A DNA stretch of 64,000 nt from Apricaphanius iberus (lineage: Eukaryota > Chordata > Actinopteri > Cyprinodontiformes > Aphaniidae), in assembly GCA_028564705.1 (NCBI GenBank), contig JAPXFQ010000840.1, positions 186,001-250,000 of the forward strand, written 5' to 3'. Positions 47,366 through 56,864 of this stretch are shown here, piece by piece; within the stretch, counting starts at the first letter, position 1; each line of letters begins with the position of its first letter. Under the pieces are notes generated by a model, which saw only the letters and a program-made list of their open reading frames with translations, ran no database searches and had not been told where the DNA came from. The position numbers were made by a program, and so were the translations under genes.

Positions 47366-49052
47366 AAGCATAGAGGCTCTTAAAAATGTAAAGACTATGT
47401 TGAAAAGCATGATCTGTGAAAGGAAACCAAAAACTTTAACTGAGCTTTACTAATTCTAATAAGAAGACTTATCTAATAGCCAGCCAGAATTATACAGGAA
47501 GCTTAATAACTAGTTAACTCTTTGTGGATTAAGAAATAGACACTAGATAATACATTTTGGGATCCAGTTTTCACACCTATTTAGGACGTTGCCTCTTCAC
47601 TTAATTTCTCCATATCTTGAAAGAAAGAAGCCTCTTGTCCCTACAGCACTTTCTCTACCCAGACCTCCCTTTGCAATGCAGTCCCTTTTGGGAAACTTTG
47701 AGTGAAGTGCTGTAATCATCTTCTGATGCATAAATCATCCGGCTTGATTTGATTGAACTGCAGTCCATCAAAGGGAACAATGTTGCTTATTAAAAGATGC
47801 ATGAGACATGAAAAAAAAATGCCATAATGAATTGAGTCTCTGGTGCTTGAAATATTCAGTAATGTTTTCATATGTCTTTGCACACTTCTGAGAAAATGGT
47901 ATAGATGGAAACATGAATTAGAACTATTTCCTGATGTTGTTCTTGTAATTACTTTCATTTTTAAACAACTAAGTTCACACAAAGTTTGATAGACAAATGT
48001 CTAATGTTACAATCTTTGAGCTATTATGTATGTGTCATTTACTAGCAGTGAATATATGTTGCAGTGTTTGTAATCATGCCATCCAGTGTTCCCGTGCTTT
48101 GGTTTTGACTTGGAAGGTCCCAGTTGCCCTCCATTGATCAGTTTTTCACTGCATCATTATCTGACAGAGATGGCTCGACACTAAGGTGATTAGACTGATT
48201 CTGACCATATCTTGCAGTTTAAAGTGATCATTAAACCAATTTGTGGGGTATATTCCCCTGTACCTGGGAGAAAGTATCATGCCTTTTTAATATAATTCCT
48301 TTCTGCTCCAGAAAAGTGCTTCTATTTATTCATTCAGTCATCTTCTTGTTTTTGTCCATGATGAGGTGGGATAGGTAACAGGTTCAAAAGGGAAACCCAG
48401 ACATCTTCATTCTGGGGAAACCTAATGGGTTAAAATGGCCAAACAGGATGATTCCTCCACCAAATTCTGAGTCCACCAAATTCTGGGGTCTCTTGCTAGC
48501 GTGATGAACCTTGAATACCAAGGAGGTAGACGCTTGAATTACTTCAATGGACACTTTTTAACGTTGACAAGCAGTGGCTTCACAAGGTGTGTGCCAAATC
48601 TTTAGATTATTTTTTCCTTCAAAGAGGCTATATTCATGTGAAAAATAAAGAATACAAAGCAGGCAACAGACAGACAGAGCATAGAGGTCTCACAACCAAC
48701 ATGAAGATAGCTTTCCTTTACTGTAAAAAGAACAGTAAGGTTTTTGAACTGTTTCTACATTTTAACTTTGGTCACATTATTATATCATAGTTCTGTTGCT
48801 TCAACACATTTTGCAGCCTTCTTAGAGGAGGAAAGAGGCTGGGTCCAGAGAGGATGAGCAATTTATTTTAGACATAAAATACCAATGTTATCTGCCTCTG
48901 GAGAATGAGAGAGGGTATTGCGACCATGAGAATGAATATTGTTCTGCAGAAATGTACTTTCTCTATTATTCCTCATGCCAAAAATTAGTAAACTCTGTGC
49001 TTGCCAGTTTAATAAAAGTTCTAAAGAACAATCCCTGAATTTGCAACCTTAG
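47366..49052. other. Intergenic, no gene recognised
   Basis: No supported gene. 47640-47960 and 48080-48250 are less AT-rich and free of repeat wording, possible constrained non-coding DNA. Confidence 0.4.
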
Positions 49053-49165
49053 TTTGCATGTTCTCCCTGTGCATGCATGGGTTCTCCGGCTTCCTCCCAC
49101 AGTCCAAAAACATGACTGCACCAGCCCCCCTGCAACCCTGCAAAGGATAAGTTGATGGATTGTGT
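49053..49165 (+). repeat. Common fish dispersed repeat, internally deleted
   Basis: Starts TTTGCATGTTCTCCCTGTGC and GGCTTCCTCCCACAGTCCAA, then jumps to the family's end (CAGCCCCCCTGCAACCCTGC, AAAGGATAAG). The middle part found at 31090-31200 and 46760-46838 is missing. Confidence 0.75.
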
Positions 49166-49523
49166 TTTAAACTTTAAACACTGGATGAAATTGTAACTCT
49201 CTTCAAATGAAAAGGTTCAAAGGTAAGACAAGTCCCAATACATTGGCCTAAAATTCTATCTGAAGTCACAAATCTTTCAACATTTTTTCAGGTCAAGTCT
49301 AAAGTCATAAGATTATTGATTCAAGTCCACAATCCTGCAGTGAAGTAGATAGACTTTGAGCTGTTTTGGCAGTACTGCTGTTTCTGTCTATTTTTAACTT
49401 GCCTGGATGCCCACAGTACAGTCATTTTACAACTTCTCTTTTTTTTACCAAGTCACATTATAGCCCCTCACACTAGTCAGTGAAGACTGGCCAGTAAAGC
49501 CACATTCAATTATGGTCATTTAT

Positions 49524-49989
49524 GTGGCAAGGCCCAAAACGATGGCCGAGGCGGGATTCAATCCCAAGACTTCCAGGTGAAAGTCATGGGTGCTAACCAG
49601 TCAGCTAAAGTGATATGTCCGTGGCCCAGCAGCCAGAGCGTATGATAAATCAGCGCCATAGTGATAGGACCCTCACACTGTCAAATTTACCACCTTTTAT
49701 CACAAGCATGTCCTCTGTTCAGGGTGCCACCAATTTGGAATCTTTGGACTTATCACCAGTATCACATGGACATACAACCTGTGCGGAGCATAAGGATGTG
49801 CTTGTGATAAGAAGGGGAGAGATGTGATGGTGTGAGGGTCCTGTCACTGTGGCTCCGATTGATCACTGTGAACCTGGCTGCTTGGCCACAATGATATCCC
49901 TTTGGCTGACTGGTTGGCTTTAATTACTCTCACCTGGGAGTTTTGGGATCGAGCCCCGCCTGGGCCTTCGTTGTGTACCTTGCCACTTT
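49524..49989. mobile_element. Two tRNA-like SINE units in divergent inverted array
   Basis: Arms 49524-49714 and 49793-49988 are imperfect reverse complements over about 190 bp, separated by 78 bp. Each arm has a type-2 polymerase III promoter. On the plus strand of the right arm the A box is TGGCTGACTGG (49903-49913) and the B box GGGATCGAGCC (49945-49955). On the minus strand of the left arm the A box is TAGCTGACTGG (49607-49597) and the B box GGATTGAATCC (49564-49554). The tRNA-like parts point outwards, so transcription would diverge from the centre. The arms differ by many scattered changes, so the arrangement is old or formed from two separate family members. Confidence 0.7.
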
Positions 49990-49994
49990 AAGAT

Positions 49995-50260
49995 AGCACA
50001 ACATTCACAACAGATGTCATCTCAAAGCACTTTACTAGAAAAGTCATTTTAATACAATTATACAAACATTCCAATCAATAAACTTTTCAATGTAAGGAAT
50101 CCCAGCAGATTGCGTTGACATTGACGTGAAGTTGTGCTCAGCACATGCAGACTCCAACCAAAGCCATCCCTCAGTAATCCCTCATACTGAGCAAGCATCT
50201 AGAGATAGTGGAGAGGAAAAACTCCCCTTTAATAGGAAGAAACCTCCGACAGAACTTGGA
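49995..50260 (-). mobile_element. LINE 3'-UTR fragment, minus strand
   Basis: The reverse complement carries the same 3' region as 36680-36985: CATCTCAAAGCACTTTACTA near 50019, CATACTGAGCAAGCATCTAG near 50183, GGAGAGGAAAAACTCCCCTT near 50210. It abuts the right arm of the inverted SINE pair. Confidence 0.7.
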
Positions 50261-51713
50261 TCAGTACAAGCATTAGAAGTGGTCATCTGCCATGACCGTC
50301 TGGGGGATAAATCACATGGATTAAAAAAAATCAAATGAATGACTTTCAATGCCATGATTCAAAGTGAATTCCAAATATAGATTTGATGACATTGCAGTGT
50401 TGAGTTTTGTAGTTTTTGCTTTTGTTCAACCAGACACCATTTAAACAATGGAAAGAAGACATCCAAAAACATCAAAGTTTTTCATGCTTTAGTCCATTTA
50501 AATAGGCTGCAGTAGTAGGGCCTAAGGGTTTTCTAGCCCAGTACAAAAAAATTTATAACTTGGTGATGTTTGTCCAGGACGAAGAAGAAAAAAATCAGGA
50601 GAGTACATATGAAACTTCAACTGAAGATGCCTGCCCACGAAAAATGACCCGTTTAAGTTAATCAGCAGTACCAGACGAGAAAGCACTAAGAGTTTTTAAT
50701 ATTTAGCACAGTCTGTGTACACAGTTGATATAAATGTGTTTAAAGAGTGATATGTTTTGTCATCTACTTTTTTCACCTCAACACACAATTATTGTGTTTT
50801 TGAGAAACACTGCCGTGACCACACTTTTGGTTACCAAGACATTCTCATTACTGGTAGAACAAGAAATTTGGAAGCAATACTATATTTTGTGGCTTTAGAC
50901 TTAACTAGTAAAAATGTTCAAAGAGTTGTGACTTGAATTACACGAATAAAATAGGAGTTGACTTGGACTTGAACCGATTTACTTGAAAAGTTTGATATTT
51001 TACCCAATATCTAAAGTTTAAAATCCCTATTAATTCAAAATAGTGAACTTGTAATTGATTTCACTCATCCCGTATGAACAAACTGAGATTTTCTCTCCTG
51101 TGTGGGAGTCTCAGCACAGGCAAAAAAACAACAGATTTTAAAAAGAACTCAAGGTCTATGATTTGCATTGAACATATAATTACTAATTTTGCTTTTAAAA
51201 ATGACTCAAAATGAGTTGACATTCTACATTTCAGACTTAAGACTTGAAGATGAGAGAGCTGGAGACGTATTTCTGAGAGTTGCATCCACCTATATAGATT
51301 GAACCCATCAGAATTTTCATTACATGAAGGCTGTTTGCCTGGACCGATGCTGTGAATTCTGATACTGTCGGCAACATTAAAATTCCAAGCATGCTGGAGG
51401 CACGTGGCCTGAGGTACATGAATAAAAGAAGGATGTCAAAGAGAAAATGAAGCATCAACATAATTCACTATGGCCTCACAGTTTGTTTCTGTCAGATATA
51501 AACCCTGAACACATTCCTAAACTGATGTTCCACCAAATTGAAAAACCCTGCCTCCTAAAATGTAAATAGCTTTAATCATTCCACGGACTCTGTTCTGGTG
51601 AGCTCTAGATTACTACAGATTCATTGCAGCTTGATGTTTCAAGCTGCTGTTGCACTCTTAATTTCCCTTAGGCTGGCAAAAACAGCATTACCATATTAAA
51701 GCCAAGCTTGAAA
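50261..51713. other. Intergenic, no gene recognised
   Basis: No gene or clear repeat. Short frames only. Confidence 0.45.
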
Positions 51714-51800
51714 CTCCATCCATCCATTCATTATTCTGCGCTTAAACTGGGTTCAGGTTGTTAGGGCAGCAGCCTATGAGAAGCCCAAACTTCCCTCTCC
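51714..51800 (-). repeat. Fish dispersed repeat fragment
   Basis: Tetranucleotide start CCATCCATCC, then GGGCAGCAGCCTATGAGAAG and CCCAAACTTCCCTCTCC, recognisable as the end of a common fish repeat in reverse orientation. Confidence 0.6.
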
Positions 51801-51803
51801 ATT

Positions 51804-51960
51804 TGATATTAACGTTGTTTACCGTTCACCAGGACCTAACAACAGATATTTGAAGGATTTCAGTGACTATTTCAAAATTACCTGGCTTGATTATAGTTGA
51901 ATATTTTAATATCCATATTGATGATGATTCTGATCTCTTTGCTAGGAGATACATGAGCAT
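51804..51960 (+). mobile_element. LINE endonuclease fragment
   Basis: The plus strand reads VVYRSPGPNNRYLKDFSDYF, typical of the block in fish LINE endonucleases with Y-R-P-P-G-P followed by F-x-D-F-S-D. It then passes stops into a decayed form of the G-D-F-N-I-H block near 51890-51925. Similar decayed LINE wording may continue in 52330-52440 (DVDILVEYFNHHF). Inactive. Confidence 0.6.
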
Positions 51961-52630
51961 AATGGAGTCTTGTATCACCATCAGGAGGGCTGAGCTAGTT
52001 AGCAATATAGCTCAAAAACGTATGTATGGATTTTGATCACATTTTCAAAAAATATCCGCAGTGGGACCAGGAACAACTGATTCGATTTTAGGGGTTAGCT
52101 GGAACACTGTCTGTCTAGTTCAGCATGTAACTGGCCCAACTCATGCCATACCACAATTTGAAACTCCTTTATACATTATTGAGCACTGATTTTTTGCGTA
52201 TTGAGGATATTTGTATTTGTGTTCATCACTGCATCCCTTCAATCTATCTGTAAATGTAACATCTCTCTTGTTTCTTAAATTCTTCTGCCAATACGTTTGT
52301 TTTTTTTTTTTCTGGGGCTTTTAGTTTCCTTTTATCCCTTGCTAATGATGTGGATATTTTAGTAGAATATTTTAATCACCACTTTCTTTCTATCCCAGTC
52401 AGTATTTCCCCCTTTAAAACCAGGCCAGTACTAATTTAACGTGCTCCCCTTTGGTAAATATTTGACAAGATTTAAAAATGGAAAAAAAATTGAACATTTG
52501 TGGAAGAAATCTTACAAGTTTACCTTTTATGTTTAAAGCATCTCCGATTGTCTTTTTACATGTCTGTAAGGCAGCTACAGGTGAGGCTATTTTTTTAACT
52601 TGATTAGGAAGAACAGAGGTGATACAAACC
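51961..52630. other. Intergenic with possible LINE remnants
   Basis: Nothing certain beyond the possible continuation of the LINE at 52330-52440. Confidence 0.35.
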
Positions 52631-52634
52631 TGTT

Positions 52635-52955
52635 ACTTAAAGGGATATTCCACCCCTAAGTAAAAATGTGTATGTTAGCTATATTCCCCGGAATTATGTT
52701 AGTGAGAAAAAAGCATTTTTGTAATCAACCCCATAATTCCCCTGATCTGGGAGCAGTCTGTTAGCAAAACAGCTTAATTTAGCTTAGCATAAACTAATAT
52801 AAGTGAATGGGATCTAATAGCATGCTAGTAGATTCCATTCACTTTCAGTTGTTTATGCTAAGCTAAAGCAAATGAACATAACTTCTTTAAGTAACTGTTA
52901 AGATTCTTGGTTACTTACTAAGTAACCAAGAATCTTATCGTTTACTTAAAGCAGT
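52635..52955. mobile_element. MITE-like element with two consecutive hairpins
   Basis: Hairpin 1 pairs 52779-52816 with 52829-52866 (38-bp arms, about five mismatches, loop containing GCATGC). Hairpin 2 pairs 52885-52917 with 52919-52951 (33-bp arms, three mismatches, one-base spacer). The preceding GGGATATTCCACCCCTAAGT at 52642 resembles the start of fish MITEs. The outer ends do not match each other, so element borders are uncertain. Confidence 0.55.
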
Positions 52956-53621
52956 TGTGTGGAACCACTTGACATAAAATGTTTAAGTAAATCTGAACTT
53001 TTCTGACTGTGAGAGTCCAGTTTAGACTGAGACATGATGACCGTTTAACATCTTTCATAAAAAAGCTGGGATGTTGGATATATCAGTTTATTGGAAAATA
53101 AACAATAATACTAAAAGTAACTTTTTAGCATAACCTTTACGCAGGTTATGAACATACTTCCCCTTAAGCCTACACTTATTTTATTTTTTTACATGCGTTA
53201 ATATAATATCCTTATCTAAAGTGTCATGTTTTCATTAACTATAAGCATAAAATCAGCAGAATTGATAGAAAGAAAGGCTTGAAAACATTAAACTGTGTAA
53301 ATTAATCTGTATAAGTTTCCCTTGGAATTACTGTCAAAAATGAACCTTAAAATATATTTTTTTATTTATCAAGATGCTCCTGTATATTTAAAAAAATCAA
53401 CAGAAATAAATACAGAAAATCTGTATATTATTGGATACAATGTTGTATTGTTAACAAAGCAGTAGCACCAACATGATCCTTTTAGTGATATTGTATTGTG
53501 AAAATTCAATTCAGTTATTTTAATGAAAGAATTGCTATGATCTGCATTTGTTATTATATCTCTGTTTAGAAACAGTAGTTTATTTTTCTATAGTTTTTAA
53601 CCAAAGTTAAGAACTGGTGTA
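52956..53621. other. Intergenic, no gene recognised
   Basis: AT-rich, nothing recognised. Confidence 0.45.
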
Positions 53622-53680
53622 GAAGGTCCAGAGAGCCACTCTCACCTCCAGAGCCACGGGTTGGGGACCCCTGATATTCA
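53622..53680. mobile_element. hAT-like MITE end
   Basis: CCAGAGCCACGGGTTGGGGA followed by CCCCTGAT is the usual right terminus of a vertebrate hAT MITE (reverse complement CAGGGGTCCCCAACC). The matching left end was not found, so this is a fragment. Confidence 0.5.
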
Positions 53681-53879
53681 GTTGGCATGTTTCATTACAG
53701 TTACTTTAAACACAACCGCTTTACTAAGGAAAGAAAACGTTTTCGTTTTCATTGGCAAAAAAAAGACCATTTGTGAGTGTGCTGGTGGACTGGAGAAAAA
53801 AAAAAGCTGTGCTGCATATTGAGGTGAAACAGGATGGTGACAGGAAAGTACAGCCTTCAGCTCTGACAGTCAGAGGCTG

Positions 53880-54151
53880 ACACCAGCAGCGGAGCGGAAG
53901 AAAAAGAGGAAAAAATACTTTAACCTGCGCAGGCCACCGTGAAGGCAGAGATGTTCTTTCGGGCAGATGGAGCTTCACATGATTGACACGGGGATCTCGA
54001 AATGACGTCAGCCGGAGGCGCTGCCTTCCAGGAGAGCGTCTGCAGAGAGGGAGAACGGAGCTGCAGAGACCGGAGCGGAGAGGAGCGGAGCGGAGCGATG
54101 CGCATCTCTCCCTGACCGGACAGAAGGACTTCACCGACGGCTCACATAGGG
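53880..54151 (+). promoter_or_regulatory. npbwr2: CpG-rich candidate promoter and first exon of npbwr2
   Basis: This is the most CpG-rich stretch in the window apart from repeats, with GAGCGGA units at 54078-54100 and a perfect palindromic cAMP response element. It ends in a donor-like GGG|GTAAACT at 54151-54152. It lies 1.2 kb before the npbwr2 ATG on the same strand, so a 5'-untranslated exon spliced to the coding exon is a sensible model. Frames through it (minus 53724-54161, plus 53983-54225) look like CpG-island artefacts. No transcript evidence is available. Confidence 0.5.
54003..54010. promoter_or_regulatory. Perfect cAMP response element
   Basis: TGACGTCA, the full palindromic CREB/ATF site, lies inside the CpG-rich stretch. 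Such a site in a promoter makes the gene a likely target of cAMP signalling; the receptor family itself lowers cAMP through Gi, so feedback is possible but unproven. Confidence 0.6.
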
Positions 54152-54274
54152 GTAAACTCAACTCACTTTACTGGATACATAAAAAAATAGCCAATGTGGA
54201 AAATCTACTTATTAACCGGAAGTAGAGACGCCCTTTATTAAACTTTAAAAATCCAACCTTCAGGAATTTTTAGC

Positions 54275-54278
<4 letters not shown>

Positions 54279-54348
<70 letters not shown>

Positions 54349-54391
54349 CATGGTATTATATATATATATACATATATATACATACATATAT
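54279..54391. repeat. (TA)n microsatellite
   Basis: About 33 TA units at 54279-54345, a short break, then TATATACA units to 54391. It lies within the presumed first intron of npbwr2. Confidence 0.9.
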
Positions 54392-54655
54392 GTTTTTGTT
54401 CTTTTAGATTGAGTTGGTTTTAATAAATGGTTAAATTAGATTAATTGAGTAAAAACGAACATGTTTTATGAGGAAATATATCCTGACTTGAAATTTGCAC
54501 TCTGTCCTATTTAGGTTTTATCCGCTGTTTAATTGTGTCCGCAATCAGTGCCTTTAGGAGCTATTTGTTTCAGTTTATGATAAAACCAGGGTTTGTTGTT
54601 TTTACTCCAGTGGGCTGTATCTCTCTAATTCCTGTCCACGTCTTCCTCCTGTTAG

Positions 54656-54933
54656 GTTTGTCATGCGCCTCCGGAGCTCTGTTCAAACAGAATGAAAACA
54701 CCGTAAAACCTAACGGGAGTCAAGCTCAGCTTCCAAAAATCATCGTTTTAGTGTTTGGCATCGTGGGAAGAGACGAACAGAGGAGTCTGGACCTGTATCT
54801 AATTAAGACCAGAGGAACATCGTATTTTAGAGGAACTCGTTTTCAGTTGTTAAAAAAAAGAATATCAAAGCAAAAACCAGGGGAATATGAGGAGTATGAT
54901 CTTGAAGGACAGTAAATCAGGAAAAAACGTGAA
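54656..54933 (+). other. Candidate alternative 5' exon of npbwr2
   Basis: A good acceptor (pyrimidine-rich TCCACGTCTTCCTCCTGTTAG ending 54655 in outline) and a donor GAA|GTAAGG at 54933-54934 bracket 278 bases. A 126-codon frame (54535-54915) starts from GTG upstream of the acceptor and matches nothing known, so coding is unlikely. It may be an untranslated exon or nothing. Confidence 0.25.
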
Positions 54934-55354
54934 GTAAGGTGTTTGGAGAGCTTTTGCACCAAGAACACTCACATATTCTTTTAGTTCTCTGGAAATCTAT
55001 GTCTTTATATATTTTTGATTGAAGAGGGAGGTAAGAGCAGACGTTCTTAGGTTCTAATATGAAAATACGTGAAATTGCTCCCAGTAAATTAAGCAAAGAA
55101 GTGCCTCACTGAGTACTTTCCTCTCATTTCTTGTTCTTGAGCAGTTTCTCTCTTGAGTGATGTCATAGGGCTGATCCTTCATTAGCCTGACCTTTTCTTC
55201 TCCTCTACAACAATTTTTTTCTCATTATGATTAAAGACTGAAGATATTGGAAACCAAGCTTCAACTCAGTTCTACTTTTTGAAGTATTTTTTTTTCCTAT
55301 TAAAAATGCAATGCGAGATTTAGCCTTGATTTAAGCTCCCATATCCGTGGAAAC

Positions 55355-56371
55355 ATGGAGGACGTGGAAAGCGTGTCCATTCCCAGGAGTGAGCTGCCAG
55401 GGTATAACGACTCGATGGATCTGAACTCCCCCACGCTGGGGAACAGCTCCAACTTCAACGCCAGTATTCCCAACTTGTATGCCGACCTCTACATTATTTT
55501 ACCAATCATCTACTCTGTAATCTGTGCGGTGGGACTGACGGGCAACACCGCCGTCATATATGTCATCCTCAAAGCCCCTAAAATGAAAACGGTCACCAAC
55601 ATGTTCATCCTGAACTTGGCAATTGCAGATGACTTGTTCACCCTCGTGTTGCCGATCACCATAGCCGAACATCTGCTGAACTACTGGCCTTTTGGTGAAG
55701 TTCTGTGCAAAATTATCCTCACCATAGACCACTACAACATATACTCCAGTATCTATTTCCTGACAGTTATGAGCATTGATCGCTATCTGGTTGTCTGGGC
55801 GACGGTCAGGTCCAAGCGCATGCCGTACCGCACCTACAGAGCAGCCAAAATCATCTCTTTTTGCGTCTGGCTCCTCGCAATCCTCATCGTCACGCCCTAC
55901 ACCTTTTTTGCCGGCGTCTATGTGAGTCCAGACGACGGGAGGAAGACCTGCGTGCTGCTCCTACCAGCACCAGAGGCTTTGTGGTTCAAAATGAGTCGGA
56001 TCTACACGCTCATCCTGGGCTTTGCTATTCCTGTCTCCACAATCTGCATCTTGTATACCATGATGCTCTACAAACTGCGGAACATGAGGCTGAACAGCAA
56101 CGCCAAAGCTCTGGACAAGGCCAAGAAGAAAGTCACTAAGATGGTCTTCATCGTCGTGGCCGTGTGCCTGTTCTGCTGGACGCCGTTCCACCTGAGCACC
56201 ATCGTGGCCCTGACATTAGACCTGAACATTACGCCTCTGGTGATCGCGATCTCCTACTTCATAACCGGCCTGACCTATGCCAACTCCTGTCTCAACCCAT
56301 TCTTGTATGCCTTCCTGGACGACAGCTTCAGGAAAGCTTTTAAAAAGATGATGGAATGCAGACCAGGCTGA
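55355..56371 (+). CDS. npbwr2: Neuropeptides B/W receptor 2 (GPR8-like GPCR)
   Basis: A 338-residue class A G-protein-coupled receptor for neuropeptides W and B, expected in the plasma membrane of neurons and coupled to Gi. The start is supported by AAACATGG, a good Kozak context. The N-terminus has three N-glycosylation sites (N18, N30, N35). Seven helices lie at about 45-69, 82-104, 114-139, 161-183, 213-238, 259-284 and 293-319. Hallmarks present: GNTAV (63-67), D92 in helix 2, C118 pairing with C199 in loop 2, DRY (142-144), CWTP (274-277), NPFLY (314-318) and a C-terminal cysteine (C335) that may be palmitoylated. Blocks such as AEHLLNYWPFGE, DHYNIYSSIYF and FFAGVY resemble mammalian NPBWR2 more than NPBWR1. 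The coding sequence is one intact exon; teleosts can have 2a and 2b copies, and I cannot say which this is. Confidence 0.93.
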   Translation: MEDVESVSIPRSELPGYNDSMDLNSPTLGNSSNFNASIPNLYADLYIILPIIYSVICAVGLTGNTAVIYVILKAPKMKTVTNMFILNLAIADDLFTLVLPITIAEHLLNYWPFGEVLCKIILTIDHYNIYSSIYFLTVMSIDRYLVVWATVRSKRMPYRTYRAAKIISFCVWLLAILIVTPYTFFAGVYVSPDDGRKTCVLLLPAPEALWFKMSRIYTLILGFAIPVSTICILYTMMLYKLRNMRLNSNAKALDKAKKKVTKMVFIVVAVCLFCWTPFHLSTIVALTLDLNITPLVIAISYFITGLTYANSCLNPFLYAFLDDSFRKAFKKMMECRPG

Positions 56372-56838
56372 ATGTGGAAAACTAAACCTGTTAAAGAACT
56401 TTGTGCTGTTTTTCGAGATGAGGAGGCAAAGAATGGGGCTAAAATGGTCATAGTTTAAGAAAATCTCTTGGAACCTTTACCAATCGGTTACTTATGAGCT
56501 AAGCATTGTATTTCTGGACAAAGTTAATTTTTGTAGTAAAGAATTGGGGGGGAACAACAAGTCTATCATCTATATACAGCCTCATTGGAAAAAATATAAT
56601 TTAATTAGCCAATAGTAAATCATAGGAAGCAGAGAAACAAACAGCCGTTTTTCTTCATGAAAAGCTTTGTCTGCATCTTCCACTTATTCAATGGACTAAA
56701 GAAGAGTTTGGAAAGCAGAACCAGCCCTAGGTTTAGGGGGGCTAGGCAGCCAATCAAAGTGGTTTCCTTGTCTATCCAACACTCTTGTTTTTCTGTTGTG
56801 TTGGCAAGAATGTAAAGGAAGTATTATGTGAAGAAAGT

Positions 56839-56844
56839 AATAAA
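56839..56844 (+). terminator. Candidate npbwr2 polyadenylation signal
   Basis: AATAAA, the first canonical signal after the stop codon, gives a 3' untranslated region of roughly 0.5 kb. Later signals could also be used. Confidence 0.5.
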
Positions 56845-56864
56845 ATATGATAATATTTGTAATT

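Noticed and set aside
46190..47410. Possible CRISPR-like or regularly spaced repeat array
   Set aside because: The units are simple AT tetranucleotides of irregular length without unique spacers, and the DNA is eukaryotic.
49895..49960. A genuine tRNA gene
   Set aside because: A and B boxes are present, but the arm extends about 190 bp with a mirrored partner and I could not fit a clean acceptor stem, so a tRNA-derived SINE fits better.
53724..54161. 145-codon minus-strand frame
   Set aside because: It lies in the CpG-rich block opposite the presumed npbwr2 first exon, is rich in Ser/Arg/Leu from GC bias, and shows no domain.
54535..54915. 126-codon plus-strand frame just upstream of npbwr2
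   Set aside because: It begins at GTG, not ATG, crosses a good splice acceptor at 54655, and has no recognisable domain; at most part of an untranslated exon.
55499..56191. Minus-strand and alternate-frame ORFs within the receptor gene
   Set aside because: They are shadows of the npbwr2 coding sequence.
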